Origin: Enterococcus aquimarinus
GTDB lineage: Bacteria; Bacillota; Bacilli; Lactobacillales; Enterococcaceae
Reading direction: 5' to 3'
Length of the DNA: 64,000 nt
Assembly (NCBI RefSeq): GCF_001885765.1
Contig: NZ_JXKD01000012.1
Coordinates: 16,170-80,169, forward strand
Shown here: one piece after another, positions 1 to 10,042 of the stretch
How positions within the stretch are numbered: position 1 is the first letter of the stretch
Layout: every line of letters begins with the position of its first letter
Notes under the pieces: generated by a model
The model's input: only the letters and a program-made list of their open reading frames with translations
What the model was told of the DNA's origin: nothing
Database searches by the model: none
Program-made: the position numbers and the translations under genes

Positions 1-1427
1 TGATAAAAACCCGTATTTCTTATATCTAGACCAAAAACATCATCCATTATCATGCCAATATTTTCACCAAAGGTTTCAATTTTAGGGTTTCTAACATTTA
101 ATTCTTTATTTTGATTTCTTTCAAGTATCCATACACACTTTCTAGGTATCTCCTGTAAAATTACTGGTGAATGAGTCGCTATAATAGCTACACCGTTTTT
201 CTTACTTAGTATATCTGAAAGTATTCTTATATATGCAGAGACTAATGGAGGATGTAAATAGGACTCTGGTTCATCTATAATAATTAAAGTTTTTTCATCA
301 ATTTTAGATATCAAAGTTGATAAACCTAAAAGAATCATTTTTTGTCCTGAACTTAACTTCGCTACCTCATTAACATCTAGTTCGTTATCATTTAACATAT
401 TACTAATAAAATTACTAATTTCATGATCAAAATATAACTTAACAATTTCTTCTTCCCATAATTTAATTCTTTCAGGAGATTTTTTAATTTCTTTTATATT
501 TTTAATAAGATCTTCTGCAAGTTCCGTTGGATTTTTCATCGCTTGTCGACCATTAATAAAAGTACTATTCCCTATATATTTAAATATTTTTTGTTCTTGA
601 AAATCATCTTTTTTCTGACGATCCATTTTAGCAAAGTAATTTTCATTTATCATATCAAATGCACTAAATGAAACAAATAAAACACTCTCAAAATCTTCAT
701 TATCATAATCATCATAAATTTCTAAAGTTGCTCTAGAATCTTTTATTAAATAGCTATTGATAGGTTCCTCCTTTAAATAACATTTTACTATATCTTGAAT
801 AAGTGTTGTTTTTCCGGTTCCGTTATTCCCTATTATTCCATGTACATTTGTTGGAAGTAATGACTCTGGGTCTACTTTAAAAGTAAGTTCCGTACTTCTT
901 GAATTTTCTACAGTATACTTTAATTTAAAATTGAAAGGAATTTGGCGTACACCATTTGTTGCAACACGATGTAACTGCTGCTTTAATTTTTTCACTGAAC
1001 TTCCTCTAAGAAACGAGGTATGTATAACATCTACTGTTTTGTTTTCCTCAAATAATTTTAAATCGTAAGAAATATCTCTCAATTGTTCTAAGATTTGTTT
1101 AACTTCAGAAACAGAAAATTCTTTATATAGGTTTTCGTAATATTCAATACTCCCTAAAGAAATAATATTGTCAAAACTAAATGCTTGAACAAGATAAATA
1201 AATGATTTGTATGATACGCAATAGTCTGAAGGTTTTTTAGCTTCATAACTTTGGATTGCTTCAGCAACAGTCGCAATACTAACTGGTCCTAATTTCTTTT
1301 TTTTATTATCTTCTGAAACATAATAAGCCGTATATAATGTTTTATATCCAAAGTCATCCCAATTATCATAAATAAAGTGAATTCCTATTTTCATAGTGTC
1401 TAAATATTCGCTAAAATAGTATTCCAT
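1..1427 (-). CDS. AAA/ABC-type ATPase, C-terminus cut by window edge
   Basis: About 475 codons are open from ATG 1427, preceded by a GGAGGG site, to base 1 with no stop, so the 3' end lies outside the window. The protein has an N-terminal region of about 190 residues without a recognised motif. It then shows a Walker A (GNNGTGKTT, about residue 200), an ABC signature (LSSGQ, about 360), a Walker B (LIIIDEPESYLHP, about 380) and an H-loop (ATHSP, about 420). This is the OLD/RecF-like ATPase layout often found in phage-defence systems with a nuclease partner. The partner is not visible; the next gene downstream is off the edge. A role in defence is inference from family and from the accessory neighbourhood. 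Confidence 0.8.
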   Translation of the reverse strand, partial: MEYYFSEYLDTMKIGIHFIYDNWDDFGYKTLYTAYYVSEDNKKKKLGPVSIATVAEAIQSYEAKKPSDYCVSYKSFIYLVQAFSFDNIISLGSIEYYENLYKEFSVSEVKQILEQLRDISYDLKLFEENKTVDVIHTSFLRGSSVKKLKQQLHRVATNGVRQIPFNFKLKYTVENSRSTELTFKVDPESLLPTNVHGIIGNNGTGKTTLIQDIVKCYLKEEPINSYLIKDSRATLEIYDDYDNEDFESVLFVSFSAFDMINENYFAKMDRQKKDDFQEQKIFKYIGNSTFINGRQAMKNPTELAEDLIKNIKEIKKSPERIKLWEEEIVKLYFDHEISNFISNMLNDNELDVNEVAKLSSGQKMILLGLSTLISKIDEKTLIIIDEPESYLHPPLVSAYIRILSDILSKKNGVAIIATHSPVILQEIPRKCVWILERNQNKELNVRNPKIETFGENIGMIMDDVFGLDIRNTGFY

Positions 1428-1554
1428 ATATTCCCTCCAAATAGTTATTTTAATATTATATTTTGCAATGTAAAAGTTTAGAAGAATGCAAAGGAAGTTA
1501 AGAACTTTGCCAATCACTTTTGATTTAATTTTTCTGCATGGATAATGCGTGATT

Positions 1555-2150
1555 TACTCAGTAGCTATAACCGGTAAAGCTTAGTACATGAGCATGATGT
1601 ATCACTCAATCGACCAACTCAGATTTCAAACGAGAATCGATAAAAATACGATTCCATTGACTGAACTCTAAATTCGACGTAATGACTAACTGCGTCTCTC
1701 ATACCAATCCGATATGAATTAAAACAAACATTCTGCGCATTCTTTACTAAACGAAACGTAGCCCATTTCATCAAGAATAAGTATATAGACCTTATCGAAT
1801 TTCCGGAAAAACGACTCAAAACGAACATCCTCCCCCCGTAACGAGATGTGTTTTACCCGTTCAAGGCAAGTCGGAAAGAACGATATTTTGCTTCTGATTA
1901 ATAAACTCCGTCGACTCTAGTTCTTTCTGATTAAGTTGAGGTGAGAATCTTATATATTCATTCGACTGATATCTTTCTAATTCTTTTTCATTAAGAAAAT
2001 TTACTTTTTTGAAATTGCGCTCAGCGAGAGCTAAATCTAGCATTTCTAATTCTTATTCTTATTCTAATAATGCTATGACATATTGTTCAGGTTTTTCAAA
2101 AGGAATCTTTTCATATAACTCAGCTACGTAGGCCACTCACAAGGATTTAA
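1555..2150 (-). pseudogene. istB remnant (IS21-family helper ATPase), frameshifted
   Basis: Read on the minus strand in several frames, this stretch follows the IstB pattern in order. There is an N-terminal LYEKIPFEKPEQ segment (about 2110), a LALAERNFKK segment, then LPGKTHL at the Walker A position (about 1860). A Walker B-like ILDEMGYVSFSK (about 1780) and a C-terminal IHHAHVLSFTGYSY (about 1570) follow. Stops and frame changes interrupt it throughout, so it is not expressible. It lies directly downstream of an istA remnant in the usual istA-istB order. Boundaries are approximate. Confidence 0.75.
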
Positions 2151-2176
2151 ATCTGGTTTTTAGTCTATCTGAAATC

Positions 2177-2783
2177 TCATGCTTCTCCCTCAGATTTAGA
2201 ATGACTGACGGGTTGAAGAGAATCATACAAAGTCCAATTCACATCAAAGGGATGAGCGACATCAATTTTACTCATTGCCAGTTCATCTTGTGGAACGTGT
2301 TCATAAAAGTGATCATCTATTTCTTCCAAACTATACGTGGAAAAAAGCTCGAGAATCCACTTATCACGTTTTTTTCTTAACTGAACAGAATCAATGTTCA
2401 AATTATAGGTATTCCGCCCCGGAAGATACGGAAAGTATCTTGAGTAAACAATAGATATTGGTTTTATCCGCCAATTAATTAAGATAGAAAGCCAAGGGGG
2501 AACCAAGTAGCTTCTAATTGATTGAAAGTGATTGTATTGTTGAGTCGAAGCCTCTTCTTTAATGTACGATTTTCCATCAACTAATCAGATACGATTTCTC
2601 TCCATTTTTCTTGATACATCATACTTTTTTAAGGAGTTTTTTTTTTGAGGGTAATTGATAATCATCTGCGCATTCCTTAACAGTTGACTAACAAAAACCA
2701 GTTCGTTTTGATATTTCATTAATAGATAGTGATTTATTATTTCTTAGATTTTTGATATGATTAACTTCAGGCATTGCCAGCAT
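2177..2783 (-). pseudogene. istA remnant (IS21-family transposase), internally deleted
   Basis: From ATG 2783 the minus strand reads MLAMPEVNHIKNL and NKSLSINEISKRTG, the helix-turn-helix start of IS21 IstA proteins, followed by in-frame stops. The lower part (2177-2506) is open and ends in VNWTLYDSL, resembling an IstA C-terminus. About 600 bp remain of a gene that is usually 1.2 kb or more, and no DDE catalytic core is seen, so the middle appears deleted. The N-terminal assignment is firm, the C-terminal one tentative. It lies between two accessory genes that may be defence genes. Confidence 0.65.
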
Positions 2784-3044
2784 CCTTTCACTTCCTCCAC
2801 CATTATTTGTTTAGTCACTAATAACGGTAAGGGATTTTGATTGTGCTTGTATGCCTTTGGTCTTTATACAACTTCTAAGATTTTCTTTACAATACTACCT
2901 ACTTTTATTATGCAATAAACAACATGTTTGAAGACTTTATCAAAAGACTAACCGGTGCAAATAAATTGTTATATTAAAATCAGTGACATCTTTCAAGCTT
3001 GATTCTGTCTACACAAATTACAGACTTATTCTACTTTTGATTTC

Positions 3045-5933
3045 TTAACTTCCCCATATTTCAAAAGTTTTAACTTTTCCAGAATTAGTAATATAATAAT
3101 TTGTCGCTGCTAATACTTCTTGAATTTTATATGGTATTGCCTTACTCTTACATATAGAAGGCTGTACCATTACTATCTTACCTCGAAATACTTTATCTTT
3201 TAGTTTCATATCTTTTAAAAATGTCTCATAATCTCCTCTTATGAATTCGCAGTGAGAAGTTTTTCTCCGACTCCTAATTTTATTAAGAAATGTTGACTTA
3301 TTTTTTAGCCATATTATTGACTTAGTAGCCTGACCGGCTACTTCGTATACATCTCCTATGCTCGAATTATAATTTTTAGCACTCATTGCCTTGACATGAT
3401 ACAAAGTAATTTCAAATTCCGTTTCTTTACTCTGAATTGTAATGAAATCTGCTATTTCTCCAGAACTATGATCGTATATAATATAATCAAGCTCTGCGTT
3501 CTCAAAAAGAACTTCACGGAGCGTGTCCTGAATTGATTTTCCTTTTTTTCGAGTCTTACTTGTTCTAAATTCAATACTCACATTTGTATCATATTTTTCT
3601 TTCCAAGGTATTGTTGTGATATTGTCGCTTGTAAAAACTATAGCTTCTGGATTTCCCACGCTGATTTCATTCCCTTGAATCATAATATCATCAGTAGTAC
3701 GGAGTATTAACGGATAGCTTGATAGATATGAAGATAAACTAATCTTCTGTCGTCCCTCGTATATCAGAATTTCTTCGTTTACTGATTGATAGTTCCCATT
3801 TATGTCACAAATGAGGCTCTGCTCTTTCTCCTCAATAGAGGCTTGTATCGTAATCATATCATTTTTGATATTAATGATTCTAATCTTAAGATCAGTTATA
3901 ATACCAAGTGTGCTTTCAGTATTGTCATAGACTATTGGTGGATTTGCATAAGATTCTCCTGAAAGATCCGCAAAATAAATATTTTGAGGATACTTTTCAA
4001 GTTTTTTCGGAATAGGCAAAAAGTCAAAATTTGTATTAGTTTTTACAACCATTTCAGAATTAAATATTTTAGCTCCATTTAAATCACACCAAGATACAAA
4101 ATCTTTAAGATTAGCATATGAACTACTCCAGATTTTCGAACCGCTACTATATCCAATTGTGATTCGTTGCTCCTCTTGGACTGCCTTACAAAATACGTGT
4201 CCCGCAGAATATAGCCTACCTGTACTTGGATCGATTGCTTGACTAACATCAGATCCAGCAGATATTCTGTATGATTCACCAGATTCATTAAATCTATTTT
4301 GCATACCAGAATTGAAAATTTCAAATTCTTTTAAATTTCCTAGAACCCTGTGTATTTCATGTTTTGGAATCTTATCAAAATTACTAGAAAAAGATTCAAC
4401 TATTTGCTCATAGACACATTCACTTTTTACTTGTGAATATATATAAAGGATTCTAGTCTCTTTCTGATAGTGGATAATATATAAATGATTTTCTTCGTTT
4501 TTTATAAGGTTACCAGCATACCATTTGGGTTTTTCATACCCCTTTCCTATAGCAACGATAGTATTATCTTCTTCGTTCAAGAATGGCCCGTAGGCTATGT
4601 TGCAGATTTCAGGAAAAGTACCATGTATATTAAATCCTGTTACCTTGTATAGCTTTGCATGACAATTAGGTCTGATAGTATGTAACGATAAATTTAGGTC
4701 TGGGTCGATTTGTTCATTTTTATCGATAGAATAATCACCAATATATTTTCTTTCTATCTCTTCCTTATTTATTTTATTTTCACTTAAATCAATTATAATA
4801 TCTTGCCAAATAGCATCACTTTTATATAAAGCTTTATTTTCTATTACTAATTCTTCATCATTCATCGCAATAAACTTTGCTATGTCAATATTTTCAGTAT
4901 TTGTACGTGCAAATCTTCCAATGAATTGAAGAGTATTTCCTAATGATTTATGTGGATCATGGATTGCTGCAATCTTCAGATTGGGGAAGTCAAAACCTTC
5001 ACCTAGCATATCCACACATATTATACCATCCAGTTTTTTTTCCCGTAGAGTATCAATAATTTTATCCACAGTTTTTGAACTCATAGAGCTATCAACTCTT
5101 TGTAAATTTAAGATTGTTTCAGAGCTATATAACTCCTGTAATTCTATAGCTCGATTTCTACTGCTCGCCCTCACCATTAAAAAGTGTTCATATCCCTTCT
5201 TACGGTCAAGTAGGAAAATTGACTCTGCTTTTTTAGCAATAAGATAGTCTTTATTTGGTTCATTGGGTATAGGTATGTATTGGATTTCACCAAAAATACC
5301 GTCTTTATAAGCTTGGGATAGTGGATAATTATAAACAAAAACTCCTTTTATCGTCTTATTATCCATTCGAAAGGGAGTTGCAGTAAATAGAACGTGTTTA
5401 GCTTTATTTATATTTTCTAATATTTCAGTCCATGTTTTTGCTGGGACATGGTGTGCTTCGTCAATCAAAACTAAATCGAATTTTTTTCTAATATTCTCTA
5501 CTCTGGATAAGCTCAATCCAACTTGAGGTGTTGCAACAATTACATCTGAGTTTTCAATTTTATTGTAATGATTTTCTTTATAAAGACTTTTCATTTCAAA
5601 TACTTTTGGTTTTTTTATATTTTTATTAAGAACATTTATTTTAGTTAGTGTTTTTAATGTTGAATATTCTCCTGAAACCTGACTTCGCACTAACTTACTC
5701 GAGGTAATAACTAAAACTTTGTTAGCCTCTAAGGCATAAGGAGTCATCATCAAAACAGCAGTTTTTCCAGAACCCGTAGGCATCACAATAACCGCTGCTT
5801 TTGTTTTATTCAAAGTGAAAAATGATGAAATTGAATGAATAGCTCCCAATTGTGCATTCCTTAATCCATTCGTTTTATTATTAAGTTTTGGATATTTTAG
5901 TTTCTTATAGTTTTCAAAAAAATAACTATTCAA
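3045..5933 (-). CDS. SF2 DEAD/DEAH helicase with nuclease-like C-terminal domain
   Basis: The 962-residue protein starts at a TTG codon, chosen because AAGAGGAGG lies 8 bases upstream and no ATG fits. Helicase motifs are clear: Walker A MPTGSGKT (51-58), DEAH (158-161), TATP (184-187) and QFIGRFAR (336-343). About 450 middle residues match nothing I recognise. Near the C-terminus, GEIADF (825-830), EITLYHVK (841-848) and EVAGQ (864-868) resemble a PD-(D/E)XK-like site with D829, E841 or H846, K848 and Q868. This suggests a one-protein restriction-type helicase-nuclease. The helicase assignment is firm; the nuclease and a defence role are inferred. It stands alone, flanked by IS21 debris and a galE fragment. 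Confidence 0.85.
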   Translation of the reverse strand: MNSYFFENYKKLKYPKLNNKTNGLRNAQLGAIHSISSFFTLNKTKAAVIVMPTGSGKTAVLMMTPYALEANKVLVITSSKLVRSQVSGEYSTLKTLTKINVLNKNIKKPKVFEMKSLYKENHYNKIENSDVIVATPQVGLSLSRVENIRKKFDLVLIDEAHHVPAKTWTEILENINKAKHVLFTATPFRMDNKTIKGVFVYNYPLSQAYKDGIFGEIQYIPIPNEPNKDYLIAKKAESIFLLDRKKGYEHFLMVRASSRNRAIELQELYSSETILNLQRVDSSMSSKTVDKIIDTLREKKLDGIICVDMLGEGFDFPNLKIAAIHDPHKSLGNTLQFIGRFARTNTENIDIAKFIAMNDEELVIENKALYKSDAIWQDIIIDLSENKINKEEIERKYIGDYSIDKNEQIDPDLNLSLHTIRPNCHAKLYKVTGFNIHGTFPEICNIAYGPFLNEEDNTIVAIGKGYEKPKWYAGNLIKNEENHLYIIHYQKETRILYIYSQVKSECVYEQIVESFSSNFDKIPKHEIHRVLGNLKEFEIFNSGMQNRFNESGESYRISAGSDVSQAIDPSTGRLYSAGHVFCKAVQEEQRITIGYSSGSKIWSSSYANLKDFVSWCDLNGAKIFNSEMVVKTNTNFDFLPIPKKLEKYPQNIYFADLSGESYANPPIVYDNTESTLGIITDLKIRIINIKNDMITIQASIEEKEQSLICDINGNYQSVNEEILIYEGRQKISLSSYLSSYPLILRTTDDIMIQGNEISVGNPEAIVFTSDNITTIPWKEKYDTNVSIEFRTSKTRKKGKSIQDTLREVLFENAELDYIIYDHSSGEIADFITIQSKETEFEITLYHVKAMSAKNYNSSIGDVYEVAGQATKSIIWLKNKSTFLNKIRSRRKTSHCEFIRGDYETFLKDMKLKDKVFRGKIVMVQPSICKSKAIPYKIQEVLAATNYYITNSGKVKTFEIWGS

Positions 5934-6291
5934 TTCAATTACCTCCTCTTATACTATTACATATTTAATGGTCTAAGGTATCCTCAATTTTCTTAAATTA
6001 AAGATCTACTCAACCTCAACAATCAGATTACATTTTATTATCGTAAAAACTGCGGTTTCCAATGGGAAAAACTATTACTATAATCTATGTAATATCTCAC
6101 AAAAAAATAAAATAGAGTGATTTAACTAGTCACGACTGATAAAAATTATGACTAACTATTACATAACTGTAGCGTAATATAAAATTAATCTAGGTATAAA
6201 GAAAACGCTACCAATAAACCTTGCAATATAGAAACATCTTCCTACCACCAGTCCTGAATAGCTTAACCAGTGATAGAAAGACATTACAATT
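5934..6291. other. gene-free AT-rich spacer
   Basis: The stretch between the helicase start and the galE fragment holds the helicase ribosome site (5941-5950) and otherwise only AT-rich DNA. I see no open frame with a ribosome site, no terminator hairpin and no repeat. It probably contains the helicase promoter, but no convincing -35/-10 pair could be chosen. Confidence 0.5.
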
Positions 6292-6560
6292 TTATAACTC
6301 TATTAATCCTTGCTTCTGCTCAAAATTCCAAGCGTCTCTTACCATCTCATCAATCCTAAATTCAGCTTTCCAATCAAGTTCGCGTTCAGCTTTACTGACG
6401 TCGGCGTAGCAAGTTGCGATATCTCCAAGACGCCTGTCGACAATCTCATAAGGAACTGCGGCTTGATTGACTCACATAAAAGCATTCACCATCTCTAAGA
6501 CAGAGGTTCCTTTACCAGTTCCAAGGTTGTAACAATTTATCCCTTTAGTCAAATTCACAA
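6292..6560 (-). pseudogene. galE 3' fragment (UDP-glucose 4-epimerase C-terminus)
   Basis: The minus strand reads YNLGTGKGTSVLEMVNAF, then a stop, then YEIVDRRLGDIATCYADVSK and ERELDWKAEF to a TAA at 6292. These are the conserved C-terminal blocks of UDP-glucose/UDP-galactose 4-epimerase. Only about 85 of some 330 codons remain, with at least one in-frame stop and no Rossmann domain. It lies just beyond the last capsule gene and probably marks where the original capsule locus was truncated or replaced. Confidence 0.8.
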
Positions 6561-6624
6561 AGCGTTTAGTTTATAAAGTATATTAAAACTAGACATCATG
6601 AGTACTCGACTTTAATCTTAAGCT

Positions 6625-7791
6625 TTAATCCCTACTAAATAAATCTCTTGTATAAACCTTATCAACAACATCTTTAATCTCATCTGATAAACGATTTGTC
6701 ACAATCACATCAGAGATAGCTTTGAATTCATCAAAGTCTTTAATGACTCTCGAACTGAAAAATTCTCCTTCAGCAAGTGCAGGTTCAAAGACAACGACTT
6801 CAATTCCCTTAGCTTTAATTCGTTTCATCACACCTTGAATAGCAGACTGACGGAAGTTGTCAGAATCCATTTTCATTGTTAAGCGATAAATGCCGACCAC
6901 TTTTGGATTACGCTTGATAATCATATCAGCGACGTGGTCTTTACGTGTCCGATTGGCATCGACTATAGCAGACATGATATTTTGAGGCACGTCTTGATAG
7001 TTAGCCAATAATTGTTTGGTATCTTTCGGTAAGCAATAACCGCCATAACCAAATGATGGATTGTTATAATGTGTGCCAATTCGTGGATCAAATCCGACAC
7101 CTTCGATAATCTGTTTCGTATCTAATCCTCTGACCTCGGCGTAAGAATCAAGTTCATTGAAATAGGCTACTCTAAGTGCTAGATAGGTATTTGCGAATAA
7201 TTTAATTGCCTCTGCTTCAGTTCCATCGGTGTAGAGAATAGGAATATCTTTCTTGATTGCTCCTTGAGCTAATAACTCCGCAAAGATTCGTGCTCGTTCA
7301 GATTGTTCTCCCACGACAATTCGAGAAGGATGGAGGTTATCATATAACGCTTTTCCTTCTCTTAAAAATTCTGGTGAGAAAATAATATTCTCGGTCTCAA
7401 ATTTTTCTTTTACTGACTGCGTATATCCCACGGGTACCGTTGACTTGATAATCATCACTGCATCTGGATTAATGGATAAAACACTCGCAATGACAGCCTC
7501 AACTGTTCGAGTATTAAAGTAGTTTTTTTCGACATCATAATTTGTGGGTGTCGAAATAATCACATATTCAGCATCCTTAAATGCCTCATAGTTATCTGTT
7601 GTAGCTGTTATGTTTAAATCTTTTGTAGCAAGATAGTCTTCAATTTCGGGATCCGAAATTGGCGATTTCTTATTATTAATCATATCTACTTTTTCTTTAA
7701 TAATATCCAACGCAATGACTTCATTATTTTGTGCTAATAGAATCGCATTGGATAATCCCACGTAGCCTGTTCCTGCAATCGTTATTTTCAT
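6625..7791 (-). CDS. ugd: UDP-glucose 6-dehydrogenase
   Basis: It oxidises UDP-glucose to UDP-glucuronate with two NAD+. The 388-residue product, counted from ATG 7791, has the NAD-binding GTGYVG (7-12), STVPVG (117-122), [10 protein letters not shown] (139-148) and the catalytic cysteine in GGYCLPKD (C253). The short form matches the streptococcal HasB/Cap3A type. A start six codons upstream at 7809 is possible but overlaps the preceding gene further; GAAGGG precedes 7791. It is the last intact gene of the capsule operon, downstream of the UDP-GlcNAc 2-epimerase gene. It supplies an acidic sugar, the second uronate route in this locus. Confidence 0.93.
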   Translation of the reverse strand: MKITIAGTGYVGLSNAILLAQNNEVIALDIIKEKVDMINNKKSPISDPEIEDYLATKDLNITATTDNYEAFKDAEYVIISTPTNYDVEKNYFNTRTVEAVIASVLSINPDAVMIIKSTVPVGYTQSVKEKFETENIIFSPEFLREGKALYDNLHPSRIVVGEQSERARIFAELLAQGAIKKDIPILYTDGTEAEAIKLFANTYLALRVAYFNELDSYAEVRGLDTKQIIEGVGFDPRIGTHYNNPSFGYGGYCLPKDTKQLLANYQDVPQNIMSAIVDANRTRKDHVADMIIKRNPKVVGIYRLTMKMDSDNFRQSAIQGVMKRIKAKGIEVVVFEPALAEGEFFSSRVIKDFDEFKAISDVIVTNRLSDEIKDVVDKVYTRDLFSRD

Positions 7792-7798
7792 AAGATTT

Positions 7799-8929
7799 CT
7801 ACCCTTCATACTTCCATACTTCTCTTTTTATATAGTCTGTATAAGATAAAATAATTCTCAGAACTTTATCCGAAACATTCGGCATACTATAATCCGAAAC
7901 TAATCGTAAAGTATCTTTTTCTTGTGTCTCCAGCACTTCTAATCCTTGAAGAATTCTATCTTTTTGTAGTCCTACCATCATCACAGAAGCTTCTTCCATC
8001 GCTTCCGGTCTTTCATGTGCTTGGCGGATATTTAAGGCTTTAAATCCAAGAATGGAGGACTCTTCACTAATCGTTCCACTATCGCTTAAAACGGCTTTCG
8101 CATATTTTTGTAGTTTCACATACTCATTGAATCCGAGTGGTTTCATTGTTTTCACTAATGAATGAAACGTAATCCCTTTGGCGTCAATCATTTTTTTCGT
8201 TCGAGGGTGCGTGCTGACAATGACTGGCATTTGGTATATTTCAGCGATAGTATTCAAACTGTCCACTAAATCCATAAAATTTTGTTCAGAACTAATATTT
8301 TCTTCTCGATGGGCAGACACAACAAAATAGTTTCCTTCTGTAAGTTCTAGTCTTTCAAGAACATCTGATTTTTCAATATCTTCTTTTCTAGAATGTAGAA
8401 CCTCGAACATTGGACTACCTGTTTTAATGATACGATCTGCGGGGAGTCCTTCTCTTAACAAGTATTCCCGTGCGATATCACTATACGTAAGATTGATATC
8501 TGCTGTGTGATCAACAATCTTGCGATTCGTTTCTTCCGGTACACGTTGGTCAAAACAACGGTTTCCTGCTTCCATATGGAAAATTGGAATTCGTCGTCTT
8601 TTCGCCGCAATCGCACATAAGCAACTATTCGTATCCCCTAATACAAGAAACGCATCTGGTTTTACTGCTTCCAAAATTGGATCAATCTTTACTAAAATAT
8701 TTCCAATGGTTTCAACCGCAGTCCCAGTTGCCGCGTTTAAAAAGTAATCTGGTTTCTTTAACTGAAAATCATTGAAGAAAACTTCGTTCAGTTCATAATC
8801 ATAATTTTGTCCTGTATGGACGAGGATGTGTTCGATTGCTTCTGATTGATCTAATTTATTAATGACTGCTGATAACCGAATAATTTCGGGTCTCGTTCCG
8901 ACTACTGTCATCACTTTTAATTTTTTCAT
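7799..8929 (-). CDS. wecB: UDP-N-acetylglucosamine 2-epimerase, non-hydrolysing (CapG/FnlC type)
   Basis: The 376-residue protein has the family start [21 protein letters not shown] (about 40), [10 protein letters not shown] (about 95) and SAHREEN (about 210). General members convert UDP-GlcNAc to UDP-ManNAc. Next to capE and capF the expected job is the last step to UDP-L-FucNAc, the 2-epimerisation done by CapG in Staphylococcus aureus. A GGAGG site precedes ATG 8929, only four bases from the capF stop. The exact substrate is inferred from the neighbours, not from sequence alone; capG is an equally good symbol. Confidence 0.92.
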   Translation of the reverse strand: MKKLKVMTVVGTRPEIIRLSAVINKLDQSEAIEHILVHTGQNYDYELNEVFFNDFQLKKPDYFLNAATGTAVETIGNILVKIDPILEAVKPDAFLVLGDTNSCLCAIAAKRRRIPIFHMEAGNRCFDQRVPEETNRKIVDHTADINLTYSDIAREYLLREGLPADRIIKTGSPMFEVLHSRKEDIEKSDVLERLELTEGNYFVVSAHREENISSEQNFMDLVDSLNTIAEIYQMPVIVSTHPRTKKMIDAKGITFHSLVKTMKPLGFNEYVKLQKYAKAVLSDSGTISEESSILGFKALNIRQAHERPEAMEEASVMMVGLQKDRILQGLEVLETQEKDTLRLVSDYSMPNVSDKVLRIILSYTDYIKREVWKYEG

Positions 8930-8932
8930 GTA

Positions 8933-10042
8933 TTATACCTCCAAGTAATGTGTATCGGGATGTTCAGGATCAAAGACCTCGTTGACCCACATAATCGTCA
9001 CCATATCGCTGTCACCCAGATTTTCGATGTTGTGCGTATAGCCTACCGGAATATCCACCACTTCTAATTTATCGCCACTGACAAAGTACTCTATGATTTC
9101 ATCGCTATCAAGTTTTCTAAAACGAATAACCCCAGAGCCACTAACGACTAGAAACTTCTCATTTTTCGTGTGATGCCAATGATTGCCTTTTGTGATACCT
9201 GGTTTCGAAATATTAACCGACACCTGTCCACGATCTGGCGTGCGAATGAATTCTGTAAATGATCCTCGAGCATCCACATTCATCTTCAAGTCATACGAAA
9301 ACTGATCTTCGGGCAAATAACTTAAATAGGTACTATATAATTTTTTTGTAAAAGGTTCCGACATGTCAGGAATGGACCGTTCGGCACGACTTGCTTTAAA
9401 TGATTCAATTAAGTCCACAATTTTACCGAGAGTCGTTTGATGCGTTATAGGCACGACACAATACTTCCCTTCGCGTTGTTCTTTTCCTTCTGATGCATCC
9501 ATTAATGATTTTACGACGTCATCGATATACACAAGTGTCATCTCGACACTTGGATCATTAACTTGAATTGGTAAATCATGCGCAATATTATGACAAAATG
9601 TTGCTACCGCACTATTATAGTTCGGACGACACCATTTCCCAAAGACATTCGGGAAACGATAGATCAAAACGTTTGCTCCCGTTTCTTCGCTGTAAGAAAA
9701 CAGTAACTCTTCTCCCGCTTTTTTACTCTGTCCATATGGATTATCTAATGCTGCTTGGATTGAAGATGAAATCATGACCGGGCAATTATTTTGGTATTGT
9801 TTTAATAAGTCTAAAAGTTCCGACGTAAACCCGAAGTTTCCTGCCATAAATTCCGCTTGCTCTTTTGGTCGATTAACGCCTGCAAGATGAAAAACAAAAT
9901 TGGCTTCTTGACAATACTGTTTTAAGAGGGAATACTCCGTGTCTTGGTCGTATTCAAAAATCTCATGATTTGTTTGAGTTTTTAATTCTGCGATAAGATT
10001 CTTTCCAATAAAGCCTTTTGCTCCCGTGACTAATATCTTCAT
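8933..10042 (-). CDS. capF: CapF: 4-keto reductase/3-epimerase for UDP-L-FucNAc
   Basis: This is a two-domain enzyme of 369 residues. An N-terminal SDR domain (MKILVTGAKGFIGKN) reduces the 4-keto sugar. A C-terminal cupin from about residue 245 carries the metal-site motif GNHWHHTKNEKF and performs the 3-epimerisation. The length equals that of S. aureus CapF. ATG 10042 overlaps the capE stop as TAATG, indicating translational coupling; an in-frame TTG four codons earlier is less likely. It acts between CapE and the 2-epimerase in UDP-L-FucNAc synthesis. Confidence 0.93.
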   Translation of the reverse strand: MKILVTGAKGFIGKNLIAELKTQTNHEIFEYDQDTEYSLLKQYCQEANFVFHLAGVNRPKEQAEFMAGNFGFTSELLDLLKQYQNNCPVMISSSIQAALDNPYGQSKKAGEELLFSYSEETGANVLIYRFPNVFGKWCRPNYNSAVATFCHNIAHDLPIQVNDPSVEMTLVYIDDVVKSLMDASEGKEQREGKYCVVPITHQTTLGKIVDLIESFKASRAERSIPDMSEPFTKKLYSTYLSYLPEDQFSYDLKMNVDARGSFTEFIRTPDRGQVSVNISKPGITKGNHWHHTKNEKFLVVSGSGVIRFRKLDSDEIIEYFVSGDKLEVVDIPVGYTHNIENLGDSDMVTIMWVNEVFDPEHPDTHYLEV

